A stretch of DNA of 6,594 bases. Source: an uncultured Victivallales bacterium (GTDB taxonomy: Bacteria > Verrucomicrobiota > Lentisphaeria > Oligosphaerales > JAFGRS01). Made by a program: the position numbers and the translations under genes. The notes under the pieces are model-generated. The model saw nothing but the letters and a program-made list of their open reading frames with translations. It ran no database searches and was not told the origin of the DNA. Every line of letters starts with the position of its first letter. The first letter of the stretch is position 1. Positions 1 through 6,427 of this stretch are shown here, one piece after another. The DNA lies in the NCBI GenBank assembly GCA_903834675.1, contig CAILKC010000496.1:1-6594 (forward strand). The letters run 5' to 3'.

Positions 1-2067
1 GCCAAGGCCATCATCGAGAAAGCCAAGATCGAGGTCGAGCAGATGAAGCGGCGCGAGGCCTACTACAGCGCCATCGCCCAGGCGGCCCGGCAGATCGAGG
101 GGCGGCAGTACGCGATCGCCGAGACGCTGCTGCGCGAGGCCCCGCCGGAGTTGCGCCATTGGGAGTGGGGCCGGCTCATGCATCTCTGCCACCCCGAGTT
201 GCTGTGCATCCGCGCCAGATTGCCGGTCGCTGGACAAGCCTCGATGCCCGCAGCCGTGGCGCTTTCTCCGGATGGCCTGACCATCCTGACCGCTGGGGAT
301 AGCGTGCAGCAAGGGGATGCCTGGACCCAGTATGATCCCGTGCTCTGGGACGCGGGCAGTGGCCAAGAAATCCGGCAACTCGTTGGGCACACGGGAGGCG
401 TCTACACAGTGGCCCTTTCCGCGGCCGGCAAGTACGCACTGACCGGGGGCCGGGCGCCGCCCTTCGATATCAAGCTCTGGGACCCGGCTACTGGCGCAGC
501 GCTGCGGACGTTGAGCGGGCACCAGGGTACGGTGGGCGATCTCGCCTTCTCCGGCGACAGCGCCCTGGCGGTGAGTGCCAGTTGGGGCGACAAGACCGTG
601 AAGGTCTGGGACGTGGCTACCGGCAGTCTGGTCCGAGACCTGCCCCAGGCGACACGGGTTGGCGCCGTGGCCATCGCGCCGGATGGACGCCGACTGGCCA
701 TCGCCAGTGACGACGGGGTGCGCCTTTGGGAGCTCGATGGGGGTCGCGAAGCGTGGATCTGGAAGTGCCTCTTTGTCAAGCACGTGGCCTTCTCTCCTGA
801 CGGGACGCTGCTGCTGGTAGGCGGGGACGGCCTGACCCTCCGTGGCGCGCGCGACGGGCGGGAGGTTCGGGCTTTCACAGGGCATCGAGGCGCAGTGCTC
901 TACGCCTCGTTCTCCCCGGACGGGAAACGGGTCATGAGCGGCGGGAACGACAGCACGGCGCGGCTCTGGGACGCGGATACCGGGAAGGAGCTGGTGGTGT
1001 TCACCGGTCACGGCGGTCCGGTGGGGTACTGCCGTCTCTTCCCGGATGGCAAGCGTGTGCTCACGGCCGGTATGGACGAAACGGTGCGAATCTGGGACGT
1101 GCGCGGCCATGCGGAAGCGCTGGCTCTGCCCGCCGCCGCGGCCGCCGCGGCGTTCACTCCGGACGGCAACCGCATCATCACGGTGGGCTCCCACACGATG
1201 GTCTGGGACGCGCAGACCGGCCAGGTGCTGAAGCAGAGCGGTCTGACGCCCCCTGCGCGGGCTCTGGCCCTGCTGCCTGGCGGTCGGCGCGCCGTCTCTT
1301 CAGGGGTCAACTATGGGGACACCAGCATTCGGTATTGGGACCTGGACGAGTGCCGCGAAGTGTGGTCGCTCGATTCCGGTTTCGGCTATTTTGTGTACAG
1401 CCTGGCCGTCTCGCCGGATGGCAAGCACCTGGGGGGCAGTTCGGGCATGGGTACGGCCAAGGTGTGGGACCTCGAGAGCCGACAGGAACTCTGTACTGTC
1501 CGCCGTGAATCGGCACCGTGTTGGTGGAGGGCGATCGCATTCGGCTCGGATGGGCGACTCCTGACCGGCGACGGCATCAACGATAGCAGCACCGGCCAGT
1601 GCCTCTTGCGCTGGCCGGAACTCAGCGACCTGGACGCGGTCGCGTTCTCGGCGGACGGAACCCGTCTGCTCACCGGGCACAAAGACAAGACGGCCCGACT
1701 CTGGGACTGGCAGACGCACACCGAACTGGCCAGGTTGCGGGGACACGCCAACCAGCTACGGGCGGTGGCTTTCTCGCCCGACGGGCGCCGGCTGCTCACC
1801 GGGGGTGTGGATCGAACCGCTCGGTTGTGGGACGCCGAGACCGGCCGCGAGGTGTTCACGCTCTATGCCGATACCATCGTCAGTTCCGTCGGCTTCTCCC
1901 CGGACGGGATGCGGGTGATGGTCGGCAACGACTGGGCGGACGTCAAGCTCCTCGACGCGGTGGACTGGCGCCTGAGCCCCGAGGAGTTGGAGAAGGCGCA
2001 GGTTGAGGGCTACCAGAAGTGGCTGGGGGAGAACGGGCCGGCGGCAGCGCCGGCGGCGGGCGAGTAG
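1..2067 (+). CDS. WD40-repeat protein, 5'-truncated; about 14 blades (double beta-propeller), probably the C-terminal part of a larger PVC-type protein
   Basis: The frame is open from base 1, so the ATG at 43 is probably internal and the true start lies left of the window. The first ~55 codons are helical and charged (AKAIIEKAKIEVEQMKRREA), followed by PPELRHWEWGRLMHLC, a segment typical of the stretch before WD40 domains in PVC-group proteins, many of which carry an N-terminal Ser/Thr kinase. From about 240 to 1960 I trace fourteen blades. Clear blade ends are LWD (343), LWD (475), VWD (603), LWE (724), LWD (964), IWD (1090), VWD (1201), YWD (about 1333), VWD (1462), LWD (1699) and LWD (1825). 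Degenerate ones lie near 841, 1609 and 1948. Many blades carry SPDG turns and GH dipeptides. Fourteen fits two seven-bladed propellers. Seven alanines (1132-1152) open blade eight, at the expected junction. A helical tail (LSPEELEKAQVEGYQKWL) ends the protein. The role is probably a protein-interaction scaffold; the partner is unknown, and an upstream kinase domain is inference. Confidence 0.93.
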   Translation, partial: AKAIIEKAKIEVEQMKRREAYYSAIAQAARQIEGRQYAIAETLLREAPPELRHWEWGRLMHLCHPELLCIRARLPVAGQASMPAAVALSPDGLTILTAGDSVQQGDAWTQYDPVLWDAGSGQEIRQLVGHTGGVYTVALSAAGKYALTGGRAPPFDIKLWDPATGAALRTLSGHQGTVGDLAFSGDSALAVSASWGDKTVKVWDVATGSLVRDLPQATRVGAVAIAPDGRRLAIASDDGVRLWELDGGREAWIWKCLFVKHVAFSPDGTLLLVGGDGLTLRGARDGREVRAFTGHRGAVLYASFSPDGKRVMSGGNDSTARLWDADTGKELVVFTGHGGPVGYCRLFPDGKRVLTAGMDETVRIWDVRGHAEALALPAAAAAAAFTPDGNRIITVGSHTMVWDAQTGQVLKQSGLTPPARALALLPGGRRAVSSGVNYGDTSIRYWDLDECREVWSLDSGFGYFVYSLAVSPDGKHLGGSSGMGTAKVWDLESRQELCTVRRESAPCWWRAIAFGSDGRLLTGDGINDSSTGQCLLRWPELSDLDAVAFSADGTRLLTGHKDKTARLWDWQTHTELARLRGHANQLRAVAFSPDGRRLLTGGVDRTARLWDAETGREVFTLYADTIVSSVGFSPDGMRVMVGNDWADVKLLDAVDWRLSPEELEKAQVEGYQKWLGENGPAAAPAAGE

Positions 2068-2103
2068 AGCCAGCGCGGCGCCAGCCGGCGGCGGGCCGGG
2101 TCG

Positions 2104-2137
2104 ACAGAGGCGCGGTCGGTTCGGGCCGACGCTCTGT
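2104..2137 (+). terminator. Imperfect hairpin after the WD40 gene, possible transcript-end structure
   Basis: Outer arms ACAGAG (2104-2109) and CTCTGT (2132-2137) pair perfectly over 6 bp. Inner arms GTCGG (2115-2119) and CCGAC (2126-2130) pair over 5 bp around a TTCGGG loop. Five unpaired bases on the left and one on the right separate the two stems. It lies 37 bases after the WD40 stop codon. There is no T-tract after it, so it is not a standard rho-independent terminator. It could mark RNA processing or be chance pairing in GC-rich DNA. Confidence 0.25.
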
Positions 2138-2227
2138 GGTCTGTGGGTTCGGGAGTATGGTAGTGAGGACGTGCAGCCGCGGTGCTGCCGAGGCGGTTCG
2201 GGAACACAGATGATGACGACGGGTGAC

Positions 2228-2233
2228 GGAGGG
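2228..2233 (+). promoter_or_regulatory. Shine-Dalgarno site GGAGGG of the first operon gene
   Basis: GGAGG (2228-2232) lies 6 bases before the ATG at 2239. It is the strongest ribosome-binding site in the window and supports that start for the 67-residue protein. I see no convincing -35/-10 pair in the 171-base spacer before it, so the promoter is not located. Confidence 0.7.
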
Positions 2234-2238
2234 TAGTC

Positions 2239-2442
2239 ATGAAACTACGGCAGAACCAAGTCTGGAAGCAGGGCGAGCAGTACATCCGCATCGTTGACCT
2301 GGAGCGCCTGAGCGTGGACTACAAGACCATGCCGGGCCTCACCTCCAAAGAGGGCGAGCATCACCAGGTCACCAAGAAGGAGTTTTGCCGTTTGCTGAAA
2401 GGCGCGGTGCTGGTGTTGCCCGCTGAGGCTGGCAGTCCGTGA
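2239..2442 (+). CDS. Small conserved-looking protein of unknown function, 67 aa
   Basis: This encodes a 67-residue soluble protein with no signal peptide or membrane segment. The start is set by a strong GGAGG 6 bases upstream. The N-terminal half (KLRQNQVWKQGEQYIRIVDL) looks like a small beta-strand domain: a QVWK-type strand, a QG turn and a YIRIV strand. The second half (HHQVTKKEFCRLLKGAVLV) looks like a helix with a preceding THR/LYS-rich turn and one cysteine. I have a general memory of similar small proteins in PVC-group genomes but know no function or family name. Its stop overlaps the GTG start of the YheU-family gene by 4 bases (GTGA), so the two are probably translationally coupled and may act together. 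It could be a nucleic-acid-binding or regulatory protein, but nothing in the sequence proves this. Confidence 0.8.
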   Translation: MKLRQNQVWKQGEQYIRIVDLERLSVDYKTMPGLTSKEGEHHQVTKKEFCRLLKGAVLVLPAEAGSP

Positions 2443-2678
2443 TCATCCCCTACCAGAAGCTCAGCGCGGAAGCCCTGCGGGGGATCATCGAGGAACTTGT
2501 GACCCGCGACGGCACCGAGCTGACCGACGCCGAGCCGAAGGTGCGGGAAGTCAGGCGTCAGCTCGAACACGGCAAGCTGGTGATCACCTACGATCTGGAG
2601 ACCATGACCTGCAACGTCCTGCCCGCTGAGGCGGTGCAGGAGCAGATGGCGAAGCGCGAAGGACTCGAGCGATCATGA
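2439..2678 (+). CDS. yheU: YheU family protein (UPF0270), 79 aa, GTG start
   Basis: This is recognised as a member of the YheU/UPF0270 family, small proteins best known from gammaproteobacteria and without an established biochemical role. The opening MIIPYQKLSAEALRGIIEEL matches the family start pattern (M-I/L-IP-Y/W-x-x-LS-x-E-x-L), and that match selects the GTG at 2439 as the initiator. The mid-section RDGTELTDAEPKVREVRRQL corresponds to the family segment REGTDYGE...K-V-x-V-x-RQL, slightly shortened here in the acidic loop. The strand LVITYDLETMTCNVLPAEAV matches the family C-terminal strands ending in N-x-x-P. A GAGG at 2425-2428 lies 10 bases before the start. The gene overlaps both neighbours by 4 bases: GTGA upstream and ATGA downstream. 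The position suggests a helper or regulator made in step with its neighbours, but no function can be assigned. Confidence 0.92.
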   Translation: MIIPYQKLSAEALRGIIEELVTRDGTELTDAEPKVREVRRQLEHGKLVITYDLETMTCNVLPAEAVQEQMAKREGLERS

Positions 2679-4207
2679 GGACTCTTCTGTCGGCAATGGC
2701 GGTCTCCGGAGCCTGCCTCGCCGCCGCCGGGCAGTATGAACCGATCACCGTCTACCGCAACGGCAAGGAGCTTCTGGTCAGGAGCTTCTTCTCGCCGACC
2801 CAGGACGTCGTCATCAGGATCCACTACGCCAGCGTCTCCAGGATGCCCAACGAAGAGGCGTATCTCATCCCCAAAGCCGCCGCGCTGCTCGACTACCGGA
2901 AGTACGACCTGATGCACGGCGGCGGCGATGAGATTCCCGCGTATCTACTTCCCCTGTACGGCACCCTGGGCGGCAATCACGGCTCACCCTACGGGCGCGC
3001 CGTAAACCTCCCCGGACACGGCCTGACCACGAAGGACCTCGGCGCCGAGCTGACCACGGAGAGCAAAGGCCGCTTCTACATCCTCCAGATCATCGACCCG
3101 GACAACCTCCTCATCCACCCCGAAAACCAAGGCCGACCCGGCTTCCCAAAATTCGCTGCGCTCGAGCAGGACAAGCTCTTCCGCGACGGGGTTGAGCTCA
3201 CCTACGTCAGCGCGAAAATGCAGCAGGTCTACCCCAGTAACCGCTACCGCGAGAACTCCTATCTGGTGAACGGCACGGTACCTTTGGCGGACGGGACCGA
3301 GGTCAGATGCGATTTTCTCGACCATGTGGTGGACTACGAGATCGTCATGCCTGAGTACCGGGTCGAGAGGTTCAAGAGCAAGCCCGGGGTCGAGCACGAC
3401 TTTCTGGCGCCGGATCTGCCCGCCATGATGGCCGTCCGCAGCCTCTACCGCTACCAGGCCAACGGAGCTTGCGTCCTCTACACCAGGAACACCGTGCTCT
3501 GCGATATGGCCGGCTACAACTGCCTGGGCGTGATGATGTGCTGGTCCGGCAGCATCGCGCAGAAGAAGCGGACCGAGTTCTACATCCCCAAGCTCAAGCC
3601 GTTGAAGGCCGCCGGACGCGACGCGACGCCGGCTTTCGAATGCGACTTCTCGGCCGTCTACGTCATGCCGGATGAGATGTTTGTCAACCATGACATCGTG
3701 AAGCAGGAATGCCTCGATCCGGACGATCCACCCGACCGCTTCATCCGCCTGGTCGGAAACGAAAAACGCGAGATCGGTGCGGCCCTCGGCTACTCCCTTT
3801 TTGAGGGGGTGACGGCGAAGGAGCTCAAGGGCAAGGATCGTGAGAAGGTCTACTTCCTCTGGTCGACCAAGAAGATGTATCCGTACTGCATCAACCTCAC
3901 GAATGCTCGGCAGGGCGACGTGAGGGAGATCGTCGCCTACCGCCAGTATTTCGATCCGCAGCGCGAACCGGAGGCCACCTCGTTCTTCTTCCACAAGCAG
4001 AAGGACTCCGATGTGGTCTATCTTGACTTCCATAAGTCCCTCGCGAATCAGAGGATCGGCCTGCCAGGTTACATGGCGGGAAAGAAGGTCTCCATCCTGG
4101 AAAAGACGCCGTCGGTCACCCTGCACACGGGGGCAACGGTCCCCGCCGACGGCATTGCCCTCAGCGTTTCCGGAAATTACGGCTATCTCGTGCTCAAACT
4201 CGACTGA
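2675..4207 (+). CDS. Probably exported protein of unknown function, 510 aa
   Basis: The ATG overlaps the preceding stop codon by 4 bases (ATGA). AAGGA at 2659-2663 is a weak, rather distant ribosome-binding site, so translational coupling is likely. Residues 1-19 (MRTLLSAMAVSGACLAAAG) look like a short Sec signal peptide with probable cleavage after AAA or AAAG. The cysteine at 14 does not sit in a good lipobox. The mature part is rich in beta strands and aromatic residues. It has a striking Gly/His region at residues 81-107 (HGGGDE, then LYGTLGGNHGSPYG) that could form a binding or active site. It carries eight cysteines after the signal, several clustered (residues about 268-292), which would fit disulfides outside the cytoplasm. 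The last ~40 residues (KKVSILEKTPSVTLHTGA..., ending GYLVLKL) resemble a small beta-sandwich of the sort that closes many sugar-active proteins. I do not recognise the family. A carbohydrate-related role is inferred from the next gene, 18 bases downstream. Confidence 0.9.
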   Translation: MRTLLSAMAVSGACLAAAGQYEPITVYRNGKELLVRSFFSPTQDVVIRIHYASVSRMPNEEAYLIPKAAALLDYRKYDLMHGGGDEIPAYLLPLYGTLGGNHGSPYGRAVNLPGHGLTTKDLGAELTTESKGRFYILQIIDPDNLLIHPENQGRPGFPKFAALEQDKLFRDGVELTYVSAKMQQVYPSNRYRENSYLVNGTVPLADGTEVRCDFLDHVVDYEIVMPEYRVERFKSKPGVEHDFLAPDLPAMMAVRSLYRYQANGACVLYTRNTVLCDMAGYNCLGVMMCWSGSIAQKKRTEFYIPKLKPLKAAGRDATPAFECDFSAVYVMPDEMFVNHDIVKQECLDPDDPPDRFIRLVGNEKREIGAALGYSLFEGVTAKELKGKDREKVYFLWSTKKMYPYCINLTNARQGDVREIVAYRQYFDPQREPEATSFFFHKQKDSDVVYLDFHKSLANQRIGLPGYMAGKKVSILEKTPSVTLHTGATVPADGIALSVSGNYGYLVLKLD

Positions 4208-4214
4208 CGCCCGC

Positions 4215-4220
4215 GGAGAA
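4215..4220 (+). promoter_or_regulatory. Shine-Dalgarno GGAGAA of the hydrolase gene
   Basis: GGAG (4215-4218) lies 7 bases before the ATG at 4226, inside the 18-base gap after the exported-protein gene. It supports the chosen start and shows that this gene can be translated independently of the gene before it. Confidence 0.65.
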
Positions 4221-4225
4221 GATCG

Positions 4226-6409
4226 ATGGCACGGAACTACGATTTCAGGGAACGCCTGAACGAGGTGCATCCGCAGCACATCCGCAATGAGGCGGTCTGC
4301 GCCCAAACGGTCGGCTGTTGGGTCGACGACACCTGGGAGATTGTCCTTCCCGACAACGCCTCGCGGCTGTTGCGCTATGTGGGACGGGACTTGTGCGACT
4401 TCCTGGCCGAGTCGCTATCGGTGTACCCGCGCCTGCGGCGGGCGACCGACCTGGCGGCCGAGTTTGCCGCGCCGGCGCGAAAGATCTTCCTCGTCACCAC
4501 CTCCGACTGCGGCCTGGTGGTCGCCTCGGCGCAGCCCGGCGCCTATCGCATCATCGTATCTCACGATAGCATCGTGGTTTGCGGCAAGACCGATCGGGGT
4601 ACAGCGCAGGGCAGCTACCACCTCGAGGACCGCATGCGCCAGAACGAAGGCCCCGTGATCGCGAGCGCGGATGCCGAGCACGCGCCGCGTTTTTCGCCGC
4701 GCCTGACCCACTCGGGTTACGAGCTTGACACCTTCCCGGACCCCTACCTGCAAGCGATCGCGCATGCGGGCATGGACGCCATCCTCGTCTACGTCTCGGA
4801 CCTCGATACCTGCCTGCACGGCTTCAAAGACCCGGAGGCGCTGTGGCCCGGTTCCGGACGAGGCTACTGCGACTTCAATAACCTGGTCTATCGCGCGGCG
4901 GGCTTTGGCCTCGACGTCTACGTCTACAGCCACTACAAGTGCGACGTCCATCCAGACGACGCCGGGGCACGCGCCTACTACGAGAACTCGTTTGGGCGGC
5001 TTTTTGCGCACTGTCCTGGCCTGCGCGGCATCGTGTTTGTGGGCGAGACCTTCGAGTTTCCCAGCCGCGACCCGCACACGATCGGTAAGCGCTGTCAGTT
5101 GCGCACCCCCACCGATACCGGCTGCAGCGTCGGCTGGTATCCTTGCAGCGACTACCCGCGGCTGGTGACCCTGGCGCGCGACGTCATCCGTGCTCACAAT
5201 CCGACGGCAGACATCGTGTTCTGGTCCTACAACTGGGGCTACCAGCCGCGCGATATTCGCCTGGAACTGATCCGCAACCTCCCACGCGACATCACCCTGC
5301 TGGTCACCTTCGACATGTTCGAGCGCTTCCGCGGCGAGAACGGCGCCGAGTACACGGTGGACGACTACTCGATTTCGTTCGAGGGCCCGGGCGCTTACTA
5401 TGTGAGCGAGGCAGAGGAAGCGCAGCGGTTGGGACTCCGGCTGTACGCGATGGCCAACACGGGCGGCAGGACGTGGGACATGGGCGTGGCCCCCTACCTG
5501 CCGGTCCCCGAGCAGTGGAACCGCCGCTACCGCAACCTGATCGCCTCACACGAGGCGCACGGGCTGGCCGGCTTGATGGAGAGCCACCACTACGGCTGGC
5601 TGCCCTCGTTCATCTCCGAACTGGCCAAGAACGCCTTCACCACCGGCGGCGACGACCTCGAGGCGGCCCTCGCCGCCACGGCGCAGCGCGATTACGGCGC
5701 CGGCGCGGCGCTGGCGCGGCAGGCCTGGGGCCGATTCAGTGACGCCATCCGCCTGGTGATCGCGTACGGCCTGGATCAGTACGGCCCCTACCGCATCGGC
5801 CCGTCCTACCCGCTGGTGTGGGATCAGACCGAGGTCACGCTCCCCAGCCTGCCCTACGCCGTGCATGGCGGCAACGCCATCGTCTTCCCGACCTATGCCG
5901 AAAACGTGTTCGCCGATCCCCCCCGCACCGAGCTGCGGCTGGGGCGCAGCAAGCGGGTGTGTGCGCTGTTCGAGGAAGGCAACCGTCTGCTGGAACAGGC
6001 CGGCGCCGGGTTGGTCGGCACCAAGGCAGAGAACGCCCGCCGGGCCCTGGCGGTCAGTCGTTTCATGGAGAACACCTATCGCACGACCGTGCATGTCAAG
6101 CAGTGGCAGATTCTCAAGGCCCTGCTGCAGAATGCGCGCCAGCCGTCGCCGCGCGATCCCGCGGTCCTGTTCCGGCTGGTTTCCGACCTCGCCGCCGCTG
6201 ACGGCAGCCGCCGCCTGGCCGAGGCGCTGAAGGCCATCGCCATCCGCGAGATCGCCAACGCCGAGGCAACCCTCGTCTGCTACGAGACCGACACGGCGAT
6301 CGGATTCGAGGCGTCCATGGAGTACATGTTCTCGCCCGAACACGTGGCCTGGAAGGTCCGTGTGACCCAGGAGTCGGCGCGCCGGGTCGAGGCGTTCGTC
6401 GGCGCCTGA
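4226..6409 (+). CDS. Glycoside hydrolase-like protein, GH20b-like N-terminal domain plus TIM barrel, 727 aa
   Basis: Residues ~35-140 form an alpha/beta domain ending in GKTDRGTAQGSYHLEDRM (120-137), the pattern of the GH20 'domain 2' fold that precedes the barrel in hexosaminidases, GH67 glucuronidases and related enzymes. All eight barrel strands can be traced: 160-168, 183-194 (MDAILVYVSDLD), 228-240 (GLDVYVYSHYKCD), 266-279 (LRGIVFVGETFEFP), 328-340 (ADIVFWSYNWGYQ), 355-366 (DITLLVTFDMFE), 404-420 and 447-458 (LAGLMESHHYGW). Glu274 after strand 4 (codon 5045-5047) is the best acid/base candidate; Asp363 or Glu366 after strand 6 are possible partners. Residues ~460-727 are mostly helical. 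There is no signal peptide, so it probably acts in the cytoplasm, perhaps on oligosaccharides taken up after outside processing. It is the last gene of the four-gene run. The substrate and exact CAZy family are not known to me; a GH67-like, GH20-like or new family are all open. Confidence 0.9.
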   Translation: MARNYDFRERLNEVHPQHIRNEAVCAQTVGCWVDDTWEIVLPDNASRLLRYVGRDLCDFLAESLSVYPRLRRATDLAAEFAAPARKIFLVTTSDCGLVVASAQPGAYRIIVSHDSIVVCGKTDRGTAQGSYHLEDRMRQNEGPVIASADAEHAPRFSPRLTHSGYELDTFPDPYLQAIAHAGMDAILVYVSDLDTCLHGFKDPEALWPGSGRGYCDFNNLVYRAAGFGLDVYVYSHYKCDVHPDDAGARAYYENSFGRLFAHCPGLRGIVFVGETFEFPSRDPHTIGKRCQLRTPTDTGCSVGWYPCSDYPRLVTLARDVIRAHNPTADIVFWSYNWGYQPRDIRLELIRNLPRDITLLVTFDMFERFRGENGAEYTVDDYSISFEGPGAYYVSEAEEAQRLGLRLYAMANTGGRTWDMGVAPYLPVPEQWNRRYRNLIASHEAHGLAGLMESHHYGWLPSFISELAKNAFTTGGDDLEAALAATAQRDYGAGAALARQAWGRFSDAIRLVIAYGLDQYGPYRIGPSYPLVWDQTEVTLPSLPYAVHGGNAIVFPTYAENVFADPPRTELRLGRSKRVCALFEEGNRLLEQAGAGLVGTKAENARRALAVSRFMENTYRTTVHVKQWQILKALLQNARQPSPRDPAVLFRLVSDLAAADGSRRLAEALKAIAIREIANAEATLVCYETDTAIGFEASMEYMFSPEHVAWKVRVTQESARRVEAFVGA

Positions 6410-6414
6410 TCCCG

Positions 6415-6427
6415 ACGGCGTCGCCGT
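6415..6427 (+). other. Perfect inverted repeat just after the hydrolase stop codon
   Basis: ACGGCG (6415-6420) and CGCCGT (6422-6427) are perfect reverse complements around one T, starting 6 bases after the TGA. A real stem would open the inner pair or two to make a loop. There is no T-tract, so a rho-independent terminator is not supported. The right arm overlaps the first A unit of the array, so the structure may simply be its left edge. Confidence 0.4.

Noticed and set aside
43..45. ATG at 43 as the real start of the WD40 gene
   Set aside because: The same frame is open to base 1 and encodes a helical charged segment continuous with what follows, and no Shine-Dalgarno precedes 43.
2003..2236. 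Small plus-strand frames across the end of the WD40 gene and the spacer
   Set aside because: They are Arg/Gly/Ala-rich shadows without Shine-Dalgarno sites and overlap the WD40 C-terminal tail.
2715..2718. Lipoprotein lipobox around Cys14 of the exported protein
   Set aside because: The residues before the cysteine (V-S-G-A) lack the usual Leu at -3, and a normal signal-peptidase site follows at AAAG.
2984..4306. Long minus-strand open frame (440 codons) opposite the exported-protein gene
   Set aside because: It lies antisense to a well-supported gene in GC-rich DNA, where antisense frames stay open by chance. The translation is low in structure and recognisable motifs, and it would overlap two coupled plus-strand genes.
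4415..6343. Minus-strand frames of 260 and 265 codons opposite the hydrolase
   Set aside because: The plus-strand protein shows a full barrel fold and a good start. The antisense frames show only Arg/Ala/Val-rich shadow composition.
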